From GCA-2737665 sp044344795 (GTDB taxonomy: Bacteria; Bacteroidota; Bacteroidia; Palsa-965), in assembly GCA_044344795.1 (NCBI GenBank), contig JBIJCF010000010.1, positions 16,157 through 80,156 on the forward strand: a DNA stretch of 64,000 nt, in the 5' to 3' direction. The position numbers and the translations under genes are program-made. This document shows, piece by piece, positions 50,467 to 59,289 of the stretch; the first letter of the stretch is position 1, and the number at the start of each line of letters is the position of its first letter. Below the pieces are notes generated by a model. The model did not search any database and was not told the origin of the DNA. It was given only the letters and a program-made list of their open reading frames with translations.

Positions 50467-51720
50467 TCAGGATGAACTACGAATTGCTTCTACCGGATCC
50501 AGTTGGGACGCGGAATAGGAAGGAATGAAACCTGAAATAATCCCAATCAATACGGAAATCGTTAATCCAAGAACAATGTTGGAAGCTTTCAGAGAAAAAT
50601 CGAAATCCAGCGCAGAGCTTGCAATAGCCGTTCCGCCCCACACCAGCATTAAGCCCAGCACACCGCCAATAACGCACAGTACGATAGATTCCGTTAAGAA
50701 CTGGGTAAGAATAAACCAGTTTTTCGCGCCGAGTGCTTTCTGAATGCCGATTTGTCCGGTTCGCTCACGCACGGAAACAAACATGATGTTCGCAATGCCG
50801 AATCCTCCGACAAGAATAGAGAATGCCCCGATAATCCAGCCTGCAGTGCCAATTATGCCGAACATCTGTTCTAACCCCGAAGACAAAATACTTACCTCAT
50901 TTAGCGTGAAGTTCTCGTCTTCCGTGGGTTTCAGGCGACGAATACTGCGCATGATGCCTTTTACTTCATCTTTCAAATCGGCCACAGCCACGCCTGGCAA
51001 GGCTTTCACCATGATGTTAGGTGACAGTTCTTCTTTGCGCACGTCGGCAATGTTACGTATGAACTCCAGCGGCATGAGAATCTGGCTATCCATGCTGTTT
51101 CCCAGCAAACTTTCGCCTTCAGCATCAAAAACACCTACCACCGTGACTTTCAGACCAAACACCTTGATGTCCTTACCCAGCGGGTCTTCCAGATTAAAAA
51201 GCGCTTTCCGAATGTTATCGCCTATGATACACACCGCTTTGCCTGCTTCAGTTTCCTGTTCCGTAAAGTAGCGGCCGGTGCTGATATTAAAGGTTTTCAC
51301 GCGGTCGTAGGGGTACATGGCCGCCTGAACCTGGGCATTTTCTACAAACGAAGTTTTGTAATTCACTGTTTTGCTAAGACGTGCGGTGAATACCACAGCC
51401 TCGCTGAGTGTTAATCGTTTTGCCAATTCTTCTGCCTCTGAAATCTTTGCTACCGGGCGATTCATGTATTCCCACCATTCGTATTCCACGCCGTCTTCCG
51501 GCGCCCAGGGCCATTTTTCAATGTAAATCACATTTTCCCCTAACGACTGCACGCTGGAACGCACCTTGTATTCCATGGAATCTACAGCTGTAAATACAGC
51601 TATAATGGCGAAGATGCCAATGGTGATGCCCAGCAGGGAAAGCAAAGTGCGCAAGCGATTCACGCGAAGTGCATGAAAAGCAAACGAAATACTTTCTCGT
51701 AAAAGCGTCAAGAAGATCAT
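50467..51720 (-). CDS. MacB/FtsX-type ABC transporter permease
   Basis: 417 residues. One N-terminal helix (RTLLSLLGITIGIFAIIAVF) is followed by a large MacB_PCD-like periplasmic domain (about 45-280). Three C-terminal helices with the FtsX pattern come next: GGFGIANIMFVSVRERTGQIGIQKALGAK, then SIVLCVIGGVLGL and ISVLIGIISGFIPSYSASQLDPVEAI. It needs an ATPase partner, not present nearby. ATG 51720 is chosen because a perfect -7 element lies 5 nt upstream; the open frame runs 13 codons further back. It could export peptides, lipids or small compounds. Confidence 0.88.
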   Translation of the reverse strand: MIFLTLLRESISFAFHALRVNRLRTLLSLLGITIGIFAIIAVFTAVDSMEYKVRSSVQSLGENVIYIEKWPWAPEDGVEYEWWEYMNRPVAKISEAEELAKRLTLSEAVVFTARLSKTVNYKTSFVENAQVQAAMYPYDRVKTFNISTGRYFTEQETEAGKAVCIIGDNIRKALFNLEDPLGKDIKVFGLKVTVVGVFDAEGESLLGNSMDSQILMPLEFIRNIADVRKEELSPNIMVKALPGVAVADLKDEVKGIMRSIRRLKPTEDENFTLNEVSILSSGLEQMFGIIGTAGWIIGAFSILVGGFGIANIMFVSVRERTGQIGIQKALGAKNWFILTQFLTESIVLCVIGGVLGLMLVWGGTAIASSALDFDFSLKASNIVLGLTISVLIGIISGFIPSYSASQLDPVEAIRSSS

Positions 51721-51725
51721 TAAAT

Positions 51726-51733
51726 CAAAGGTA
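51726..51733 (-). promoter_or_regulatory. -7 promoter element TACCTTTG of the MacB-like permease
   Basis: Perfect consensus on the minus strand, ending 5 nt before ATG 51720, predicting a leaderless mRNA. Confidence 0.55.
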
Positions 51734-51945
51734 CTACAGACGTCTGCAGTTAGCTTCATTTTTCTTCCACTTTTTCAGGATATCACGACACCTGTTTTTT
51801 TGAATCGGATTTTCGGATTACGATTACCGACATTTGCAGTTATGAACAGAAATTCGATCTTATTAACAATGAGAAAAAACAAGGGTTTGAGCGGTTTTCG
51901 GCGCTTTTAAACTTCGTACCTTCACAACGTTTTTCCGGGAAAGTT

Positions 51946-53472
51946 ATGAGTGATTTGAAAAAGATAAAAAATGCATTGGTTTCGGTGTATCATAAAGATC
52001 ATTTGGAGCCAATTATCAAACAGCTGCATAAGTTAGGTGTTGGTTTGTTTAGCACAGGCGGTACGCAAACATTTATTGAGCAACTGGGAATTCCGGTTAC
52101 TCCGGTTGAAGATCTGACTTCTTATCCATCCATTTTGGGTGGTCGTGTAAAGACATTGCATCCGAAAATTTTTGGCGGAATTTTGAGTCGTCGTGAATTG
52201 GATTCCGACATCGCGCAATTGGAAGAATTTGAAATTCCTGAAATTGATTTAGTGATTGTTGACTTGTATCCGTTTGAAGCAACTGTAGCTTCGGGCGCAG
52301 GTGTGCAAGATATCATTGAGAAAATCGACATCGGAGGAATTTCTTTGATTCGTGCGGGAGCAAAAAATTTCAAAGATGTGCTCATCATTTCATCGCGTAG
52401 TGAATATCCTGCGCTGTTGGATCTGTTGGAAGAGAAAAACGGACAATCTTCACTTGCCGATCGAAAAGCATTTGCAACTCGTGCGTTTTCTGTTTCGTCT
52501 CAGTACGATACTGCAATTTTCAATTGGTTCAATACTGCTCAGCAAGAACCGTTATTCCGTCATGCGGAAAATAACGGACACGTGCTGCGTTATGGTGAGA
52601 ATCCGCACCAGCGCGGTATGTTCTTCGGTGATTTGGATGCGATGTTCGATCGTTTGAATGGCAAAGAACTTTCGTACAACAATCTGCTGGATATTGACGC
52701 AGCGGTACAACTCATGGATGACTTCAGTGAATGTACTTTTGCAATTTTGAAACATAACAACGCTTGCGGAGTTGCTTCTCGTTCAACGGTGTTGGAAGCA
52801 TGGAATGATGCATTAGCCGGTGATCCGGTTTCTGCTTTCGGCGGAATTCTGATTACAAATCGTGAAGTTGATGCAGCAGCAGCAACAGAAATCAATAAAA
52901 TATTTTTTGAAGTGATCATTGCTCCTGCTTACACTGCAGATGCGATGGAGATTTTGAAATCAAAAGTAAATCGCATCATTCTACGTCGTAAAGAAGTTGT
53001 ATTACCGAAACAACAGTTCCGCACATTGTTGAATGGCGTGGTGTTGCAGGATAAGGACATGAAGAGCGAATCGAAAGGTGATATGACTCCTGTTACACGT
53101 GAGGTTCCTTCCGAAACAGAATATCGTGATTTAGTTTTTGCAAATAAATTAGTGAAGCACACGAAGTCAAACACGATTGTTCTTGCGAAGAATAATATGT
53201 TGCTGGCAAGTGGCACAGGACAAACGTCACGTGTAGATGCATTAAAACAAGCTATTGCAAAAGCACGTGCATTCAATTTCGATTTGAACGGTGCAGTGAT
53301 GGCGTCAGATGCATTCTTCCCGTTCCCCGATTGCGTGCAGATTGCTGATGAAGCCGGCATTCATGCAGTAGTGCAGCCGGGCGGATCAATTAAAGACAAA
53401 GATTCTATTGAATATTGTGATGATCACAAAATGGCAATGGTATTTACAGGAAACAGACATTTTAAACATTGA
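51946..53472 (+). CDS. purH: bifunctional AICAR transformylase / IMP cyclohydrolase
   Basis: 508 residues, the normal bifunctional length. It carries out the last two steps of IMP synthesis. The N-terminal methylglyoxal-synthase-like cyclohydrolase has LFSTGGTQTFIEQLG and GGRVKTLHPKIFGG (about 64-77). The C-terminal transformylase has LRYGENPHQRGMFFGDL and LKHNNACGVA, with PGGSIKDKDSIEYCDDH near the end. It begins the conserved purH-mre-rodA gene order. A possible weak element TACCTTCA lies at 51917-51924. Confidence 0.96.
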   Translation: MSDLKKIKNALVSVYHKDHLEPIIKQLHKLGVGLFSTGGTQTFIEQLGIPVTPVEDLTSYPSILGGRVKTLHPKIFGGILSRRELDSDIAQLEEFEIPEIDLVIVDLYPFEATVASGAGVQDIIEKIDIGGISLIRAGAKNFKDVLIISSRSEYPALLDLLEEKNGQSSLADRKAFATRAFSVSSQYDTAIFNWFNTAQQEPLFRHAENNGHVLRYGENPHQRGMFFGDLDAMFDRLNGKELSYNNLLDIDAAVQLMDDFSECTFAILKHNNACGVASRSTVLEAWNDALAGDPVSAFGGILITNREVDAAAATEINKIFFEVIIAPAYTADAMEILKSKVNRIILRRKEVVLPKQQFRTLLNGVVLQDKDMKSESKGDMTPVTREVPSETEYRDLVFANKLVKHTKSNTIVLAKNNMLLASGTGQTSRVDALKQAIAKARAFNFDLNGAVMASDAFFPFPDCVQIADEAGIHAVVQPGGSIKDKDSIEYCDDHKMAMVFTGNRHFKH

Positions 53473-53496
53473 TAAATTTCCCCGAACAATTAGCCC

Positions 53497-54519
53497 ATGG
53501 GAGTATTTGATTTATTTACACAAGAAATTGCCATCGACTTAGGCACGGCCAATACGATTATCATTCATAATGATAAAGTGGTCGTTGATGAACCCTCTAT
53601 TGTTGCGATTGATCGCAGTTCGGGAAAGGTTATTGCTGTTGGTAAGCAAGCTATGCAGATGCATGGTAAGACACACGAGAATATCAAAACTATTCGTCCG
53701 TTGAAAGACGGTGTAATTGCCGACTTCCACGCCGCAGAACATATGATTCGCGGTATGATCCGCATGATCAATCCGGGACGCAAATTATTTTCGCCTTCCT
53801 TGCGAATGGTAATTTGTATTCCTTCCGGTATTACCGAAGTGGAAAAGCGGGCCGTTCGCGATTCTGCTGAACATGCGGGCGCTAAAGAAGTTTACCTGAT
53901 TCATGAACCTATGGCTGCTGCAATCGGTATTGGTATCGATGTGGAAGAACCAATGGGTAACATGATTATCGATATCGGTGGTGGTACCTCCGAAATTGCG
54001 GTTATCGCGTTGGGTGGAATTGTGTGCGATAAGTCGATTCGTATTGCGGGCGATGAATTTACCGCGAGCATCGAAGAATACATGCGTCGTCAGCACAACA
54101 TCCTGATCGGTGAACGTACTGCAGAACGTATTAAGATTGAAGTAGGTGCCGCACTTTCTGAAATTGAGAATCCGCCGGCCGATTTCCCGGTACACGGTCG
54201 TGACTTGATGACCGGTATTCCGAAAGAGATTTATGTGTCATACGTGGAAATCGCACATGCGCTGGATAAATCAATTTCAAAAATTGAAGAAGCGATTTTG
54301 AATGCGTTGGAGATGACACCGCCGGAATTATCAGCAGATATTTATCGTACGGGTATCTATCTTGCAGGAGGTGGTTCGCTGTTGCGTGGATTGGATAAAC
54401 GTATTTCGCTTAAGACTAAACTTCCGGTACACGTCGCCGAAGATCCGTTGCGCGCAGTTGCGCGCGGCACAGGCATTGCGTTGAAAAACATTGATAAGTT
54501 CCCATTCCTGATCAAGTAA
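53497..54519 (+). CDS. mreB: rod-shape determining protein MreB
   Basis: 340 residues, bacterial actin. It forms membrane filaments that guide sidewall synthesis. DLGTANTIIIHNDKV at the start is the phosphate-1 loop, IDIGGGTSEIAVIALGG (about 162-178) the phosphate-2 loop, and LAGGGSLLRGLDKRI near the end the adenosine site. It starts 24 bp after purH and leads mreC-mreD-mrdA-rodA, all closely packed, so the organism is expected to make lateral wall in a rod-like way. Confidence 0.96.
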   Translation: MGVFDLFTQEIAIDLGTANTIIIHNDKVVVDEPSIVAIDRSSGKVIAVGKQAMQMHGKTHENIKTIRPLKDGVIADFHAAEHMIRGMIRMINPGRKLFSPSLRMVICIPSGITEVEKRAVRDSAEHAGAKEVYLIHEPMAAAIGIGIDVEEPMGNMIIDIGGGTSEIAVIALGGIVCDKSIRIAGDEFTASIEEYMRRQHNILIGERTAERIKIEVGAALSEIENPPADFPVHGRDLMTGIPKEIYVSYVEIAHALDKSISKIEEAILNALEMTPPELSADIYRTGIYLAGGGSLLRGLDKRISLKTKLPVHVAEDPLRAVARGTGIALKNIDKFPFLIK

Positions 54520-54543
54520 TACGTTTATTGCGGAAGTTGAAAC

Positions 54544-55389
54544 ATGCGCAACCTGCTCGTTTTTCTCGTACGAAATTATTTGGTGTTGCTGTTTCTGCTG
54601 CTCGAGGGATTGTCGATGTATTTCTTGGTGCAGCATAATTTTTTTCAGCGCGCCGCGGCAGTTTCAGCGGCTAATTCGTTTACCGGTTCCATCTACGAAA
54701 CACGCTCCAATTTCACCGCATATCTGAATCTGAAAGATCAGAACGAAATGTTGAACCACCAGTTGGCTGCATTGCTTAATCGCGACCGAGGATCATTCAT
54801 AGCATTTAACACTGCAACAACTAATGTGAATGATACTGTTTACCGTCAGCGTTATCAATATCTGACTGCAGAAGTGGTGGATAACTCGGTGAGCTTAAGA
54901 AGTAATTACATTATTCTGGATCGCGGTTCTAAGCAAGGTGTTGCGCCGGATATGGGCGTAATTGGAGCATCCGGAATTATTGGCATCGTGCGTGAAGTTT
55001 CCGATAATTTCTGTGTTGTGATGTCTGTTTTGCACAAAGACACGAAGATTAGTGCAAGCGTGAAGAAAGACGGAACATTCGGGCAGTTGTTGTGGAGCGG
55101 CGGTGATTATAGAACCGCAGACCTTATTGACTTGCCAACGCATTCGAAAATTGCTAATGGCGATACATTAGTAACAAGCGGACTCGGTGATGCATTTCCG
55201 CAAGGTGTTGCAGTAGGTGTGGTGAAAAATTTCGAAAAGAAAGCCGGCGATAAAACTTATACCGTGGAGGTGCAGCTGACAACAGACTTCCGTAAGTTGA
55301 AACATGTTCTTGTTATCAAGGATTTATTCCGTGAAGAAATTCAACTATTGAAACAACGTGTAATAGAAAGCGACAACAATGCTAAATGA
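54544..55389 (+). CDS. mreC: rod-shape determining protein MreC
   Basis: 281 residues. One N-terminal membrane helix (NYLVLLFLLLEGLSMYFLV), a short coiled coil (about 55-85), then the beta-barrel region with LDRGSKQGVAPDMGVIGASGIIGIV (about 122-146) and the conserved SGLGDAFPQGVAVGVV. It links the cytoplasmic MreB filaments to PBP2 and RodA in the periplasm. The 3' end overlaps mreD by 11 bases. Confidence 0.93.
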   Translation: MRNLLVFLVRNYLVLLFLLLEGLSMYFLVQHNFFQRAAAVSAANSFTGSIYETRSNFTAYLNLKDQNEMLNHQLAALLNRDRGSFIAFNTATTNVNDTVYRQRYQYLTAEVVDNSVSLRSNYIILDRGSKQGVAPDMGVIGASGIIGIVREVSDNFCVVMSVLHKDTKISASVKKDGTFGQLLWSGGDYRTADLIDLPTHSKIANGDTLVTSGLGDAFPQGVAVGVVKNFEKKAGDKTYTVEVQLTTDFRKLKHVLVIKDLFREEIQLLKQRVIESDNNAK

Positions 55390-55897
55390 AATCGTAAGAC
55401 ATAGCATACGCTTTTTTGTACTGGTGTTGGTGCAAGGACTCATCCTGAAAAATATGGATGTGGCACCATACGTCAATCCGTTTATTTATTTGTTGTTCCT
55501 CATGCAATTGCCCTTTGATATGCCACCGTGGCTGGTGATGTTAATTGCTTTCGTTACCGGTTTTTTTGTAGATGTATTTTACGGAACAATTGGTATGCAT
55601 ATGGCTGCATCAACATTAGTCGGGTTCATGAGATCAAGAATTTTAAAAATGTTGGCACCACGTGACGGATATGAGTTCTCCGCTCAGCCTACAGTGCAGG
55701 ATATGGGTTGGGTTTGGTTTTTAACGTACGCGGGAATTTTCATTTTCATTCATCACTTCTGCTTGTTTTATCTGGAGATGTTCTCCTTCCGTGAATTTTT
55801 CTCCACCTTCCTTCGTGTGCTCATTAGTGGCATGGCTACAATGTTGCTGGTAGTAGTAACGCAGTTCTTATTTTATCGAAGCAAGAAAGCGTTATGA
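55379..55897 (+). CDS. mreD: rod-shape determining protein MreD
   Basis: 172 residues with about five membrane helices. MreD is poorly conserved, so the name rests mainly on its place between mreC and mrdA, its size, and segments such as PFIYLLFLMQLPFDMP and FVTGFFVDVFYGTIGMHMAA, which match the usual helix 2-3 region. It overlaps mreC by 11 bases and mrdA by 4 (ATGA). Confidence 0.85.
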   Translation: MLNEIVRHSIRFFVLVLVQGLILKNMDVAPYVNPFIYLLFLMQLPFDMPPWLVMLIAFVTGFFVDVFYGTIGMHMAASTLVGFMRSRILKMLAPRDGYEFSAQPTVQDMGWVWFLTYAGIFIFIHHFCLFYLEMFSFREFFSTFLRVLISGMATMLLVVVTQFLFYRSKKAL

Positions 55898-57762
55898 ATC
55901 AGGATTCACGAAAATTCTTTATAGCCGGCTTTGCACTGATTGTGGCACTGTTGTACGTAACGCGTTTGTTTTACGTTCAGATTGTAGATGACAAATACAA
56001 ACTGGATGCGCGTAACCAAGCTTTCTTATACGTAACCGATTATCCGCCTCGTGGTGCAATTTATGATCGTAACGGGAAACTGTTGGTATTTAATCAGGTG
56101 GCGTACGATTTGATGGTGGTGCCTCGTGATTTGAAAAATTGCGACACGGCCGGTTTATGCAAAATATTAAACATCACGATAGAAGATTTCAAATCACGTT
56201 TGAAAAGACTTTCAGGAAGTTTAGATTTTGCACGTCAGGATTATCGCTCTCACATCTTCGAGTCGCAAATGTTGCCCGAACTCAACGCGCGTATTCAAGA
56301 ACGTCTTTATAAGTTTGATGGGTTTTATGTGCAATCACGTACGGTTCGTAAATATCCGATTCCGATTGCTGCGCACTTGTTGGGTTATATTGGTGAAGTG
56401 GATGATCGTATTACGAGTAAAGACAAGTATTACAAGTCTGGCGATTACATTGGTAAATCCGGAATTGAGAAAGGTTATGAGGAATATTTGCGCGGAAAAA
56501 AAGGTGTGCAGATTAAAATGCGCGACGTTCACAACAACATCAAAGGAAGTTTTAAAAACGGATTGTATGATACAGCTTCTGTGCCTGGACAGAGTTTAGT
56601 TTCCACGCTGGATGCAGATTTGCAGTTGTATGTAGAACAATTATTGCAAAATAAAATCGGCGGTCTTGCTGCGATTGATCCAACAACCGGAGAAATTTTA
56701 GCGCTGGTGACCAGTCCAACGTACGATCCGAATTTATTGGTAGGTCGTGATTTTCCAAAGAACTACAGCATGTTGTTGCAGGATACGCTTGGTCGGCCCT
56801 TATTCAATCGTGCTTTGCAGGCTATGTATCCTCCGGGTTCAACGTTTAAGTTGATGAACTCCTTAATCGGCTTGCAGGAAGGTACTTTAACTCCACAAAC
56901 TACTTATGGTTGTGCTCGCGGCTTTCCGCTGTTGGGAGGAAAACCGAAATGTCACCCGCACGGAAGTCCTACGGATTTGGAAGGCGCTATTGCAACATCG
57001 TGCAACTCGTATTTCTCCTATGTGTACAAAGCCATCATTGATAACAACAAAGTCACGCACAACACCAAAGACGGTTACGAGCGTTGGCGCAAATATGTGT
57101 TAAGCTTTGGAGTAGGCGAGAAACTCGGAACAGATTTGCCGTTCGATGCGAAAGGAATTGTGCCGACATCCAAGTATTACGATAAAGTCTTTGGTAAAAA
57201 TGCGTGGAAAGCATTAACGTTATCCGGTGTTGGATTGGGTATCGGGCAAGGAGAATTAAGTGTAACACCTTTGCAGATGTGCAACATTGTTTGTGCTATT
57301 GCTAATCGCGGACATTTTTACACGCCGCACATTATTCGCAGTGTCGGAAAAGACCCGAAACCTTTACCACAGTGGGCTATCAAGCATCAGACGATGGTGA
57401 CCAACAAACAACATTTCGAAGACGTGATTCAGGGGATGTCGAGTGTAATGACTGCCGGAACAGGTCGCGGTGTTAATGTTCCCGAATTGGACATGTGCGG
57501 GAAAACAGGAACAGCGCAGAATCCGCACGGTGATGACCATTCTGTGTTTGTATGCTTTGCTCCACGAACCAATCCAAAAATTTGTGTAGCCGTGTTGGTG
57601 GAAAACGCCGGCTTCGGTTCCGCCTGGGCAGCGCCGATTGCGAGTTTAACGATGGAGCGCTACCTCACCGGAAAAACTACACGCCCGGAACTCGAACAAA
57701 AAATGTTTGAAGGCGATTTGATACACAAACATCCTGCGGGTCAAAAGCAAACCTCACATTAA
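55894..57762 (+). CDS. mrdA: penicillin-binding protein 2, elongation transpeptidase
   Basis: 622 residues. A short cytoplasmic start, one membrane anchor (about 9-28), then a dimerisation domain (YPPRGAIYDRNGKLLVFN) and a transpeptidase domain. Active-site motifs are STFK with the nucleophile Ser at about 316, SCN (about 369-371) and KTGT (about 537-540). It crosslinks new sidewall peptidoglycan with RodA. It overlaps mreD by 4 bases, and rodA begins after a 1-nt gap. Confidence 0.95.
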   Translation: MNQDSRKFFIAGFALIVALLYVTRLFYVQIVDDKYKLDARNQAFLYVTDYPPRGAIYDRNGKLLVFNQVAYDLMVVPRDLKNCDTAGLCKILNITIEDFKSRLKRLSGSLDFARQDYRSHIFESQMLPELNARIQERLYKFDGFYVQSRTVRKYPIPIAAHLLGYIGEVDDRITSKDKYYKSGDYIGKSGIEKGYEEYLRGKKGVQIKMRDVHNNIKGSFKNGLYDTASVPGQSLVSTLDADLQLYVEQLLQNKIGGLAAIDPTTGEILALVTSPTYDPNLLVGRDFPKNYSMLLQDTLGRPLFNRALQAMYPPGSTFKLMNSLIGLQEGTLTPQTTYGCARGFPLLGGKPKCHPHGSPTDLEGAIATSCNSYFSYVYKAIIDNNKVTHNTKDGYERWRKYVLSFGVGEKLGTDLPFDAKGIVPTSKYYDKVFGKNAWKALTLSGVGLGIGQGELSVTPLQMCNIVCAIANRGHFYTPHIIRSVGKDPKPLPQWAIKHQTMVTNKQHFEDVIQGMSSVMTAGTGRGVNVPELDMCGKTGTAQNPHGDDHSVFVCFAPRTNPKICVAVLVENAGFGSAWAAPIASLTMERYLTGKTTRPELEQKMFEGDLIHKHPAGQKQTSH

Positions 57763-57763
57763 C

Positions 57764-59044
57764 ATGCGCGAAAAGAGCGAAGGTCTATTTTACAATGTGG
57801 ATTGGTTCACCGTAACCATTTACCTCTTGCTCATGATGATGGGATGGTTCAACATTTATTCGGCGGTGTACGATCCCGTGAAGAGTGATGTCTTCAATAT
57901 GGAACGTCTTGAGAGCAAGCAGTTATTGTTTGCAGCGCTGAGTATTTTACTCGCGTTCTCCATTTTAATTATTGACGCATCATTCTTTACCGTTTCGGCT
58001 TACGCGTTGTACGGCGGTGTCATTTTGCTGAATTTATTGGTGTTGGTAGCGGGTACAGAAATTAAAGGAAGTCACTCGTGGTTTAAAATCGGAGGATTTA
58101 CTTTTCAACCCGGCGAGTTCGCGAAATGGGCAACAGCATTGGCTTTGGCGAAATTTATGAGTGGTGTTAATCCTGCCAATTTGAAAAAATCCGTGTGGAC
58201 TGCCTTGGGCATTATCGGATTACCAATGGCCATCATCATGGTGCTGCAGGATGAAACCGGCGTGGCGTTGGTGTTTGCGTCTTTTATGATTGTGTTGTAC
58301 CGCGAAGGCATTTTACCCGGATGGTGGTTGCTGGTAGGCATGGGCACGGTGTTGTGCGTGGTGCTCGGCATTAAATACGAGGAGAACTTTTTGTATTACG
58401 CCGGAGCGTTGGTCGTGCTGGCTGTGTTATCCCTGTTGTTCATTCGCAGAAAATTCAAAAACATTCTCATTGTCACCTTAGGCGCCATCTTCTTTATCGG
58501 TGCGTTGTTCGCAGGACCTAAAGTGCTGGAAAAAATGCCCGAGCACCAAGCCGGTCGTATTAAGGTATGGCTCGGATTACCCGTTTCACAAGCCATTGAA
58601 GACCGTTACGGCTACAACACGCGTCAGTCTATGATTGCTATTGGCTCCGGAGGCGCGATGGGCAAAGGCTATTTGGAAGGTACGCAAACTAAATTCCGTT
58701 TTGTGCCAGAACAAGAAACCGATTTTATTTTCTGCACGGTAGGCGAGGAGTGGGGCTTTATGGGCAGCGCGCTGGTAGTGTTGCTGTACACTATTTTAAT
58801 TGTGCGCTTAGTCTTTATGGCCGAGCGCCAGCGTTCCGACTTCACCAGAATATACGGTTACGCCGTTGCCGCCGTGTTATTTTTTCACTTAGTCATCAAC
58901 GTCGGCATGACGATCGGCATTATTCCCGTTATCGGTATTCCGTTGCCGTTCTTCAGCTACGGCGGTTCCTCGCTCATCTCCTTCACCATTTTGGTGTTTA
59001 TTTTCGTGAAGCTGGATTCGCAGAGGTTGTTGGTGTTGCGTTAA
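57764..59044 (+). CDS. rodA: peptidoglycan polymerase RodA
   Basis: 426 residues, a SEDS glycosyltransferase with ten likely membrane helices. It polymerises lipid II for elongation together with PBP2. Family landmarks are GGFTFQPGEFAKWATALALAKF, VLQDETGVALVF, the large periplasmic loop ending in KFRFVPEQETDFIFCTVGEEWGF, and VIGIPLPFFSYGGSSLISF near the C-terminus. The Asp in QDETG is the catalytic residue known in this family. It is the last gene of the rod-shape operon. Confidence 0.95.
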   Translation: MREKSEGLFYNVDWFTVTIYLLLMMMGWFNIYSAVYDPVKSDVFNMERLESKQLLFAALSILLAFSILIIDASFFTVSAYALYGGVILLNLLVLVAGTEIKGSHSWFKIGGFTFQPGEFAKWATALALAKFMSGVNPANLKKSVWTALGIIGLPMAIIMVLQDETGVALVFASFMIVLYREGILPGWWLLVGMGTVLCVVLGIKYEENFLYYAGALVVLAVLSLLFIRRKFKNILIVTLGAIFFIGALFAGPKVLEKMPEHQAGRIKVWLGLPVSQAIEDRYGYNTRQSMIAIGSGGAMGKGYLEGTQTKFRFVPEQETDFIFCTVGEEWGFMGSALVVLLYTILIVRLVFMAERQRSDFTRIYGYAVAAVLFFHLVINVGMTIGIIPVIGIPLPFFSYGGSSLISFTILVFIFVKLDSQRLLVLR

Positions 59045-59244
59045 GCGAACTCATCGTTTCACGTTCGCACACATAATACATTTTAAGCGCTCTTCAATAG
59101 CTGCACGCAATGTGAATAGCTCATGTGTTTCATTTCGATTAAATCGTGGTTATGAAGCGCAGTAAACGCGAATCAAAAACACGAAATGTCGCGATTGAAC
59201 ACAGTTTTAGTTGTCAAAATGGGTGTAAAATAGTAACCACAAAA

Positions 59245-59270
59245 AAAGGCCATCCTTGCGGATAGCCTTT
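59245..59270 (-). terminator. intrinsic terminator of the PpiD-like gene
   Basis: 11-bp stem with one mismatch (AAAGGCCATCC / GGATAGCCTTT) and loop TTGC. On the minus strand it is followed by a run of T residues. The remaining part of the 59045-59289 gap shows no gene or RNA that I can recognise. Confidence 0.82.
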
Positions 59271-59289
59271 CCCTTCAAATAAAATCTTC

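Noticed and set aside
51842..51910. 22-codon frame before purH
   Set aside because: Short, no promoter close to it, overlaps probable purH upstream signals and shows no protein pattern; chance is the simpler reading.
59045..59244. Possible gene or small RNA between rodA and the ppiD terminator
   Set aside because: No open frame of meaningful length, no consensus promoter and no clear stable fold apart from a short CGATTAAATCG palindrome.
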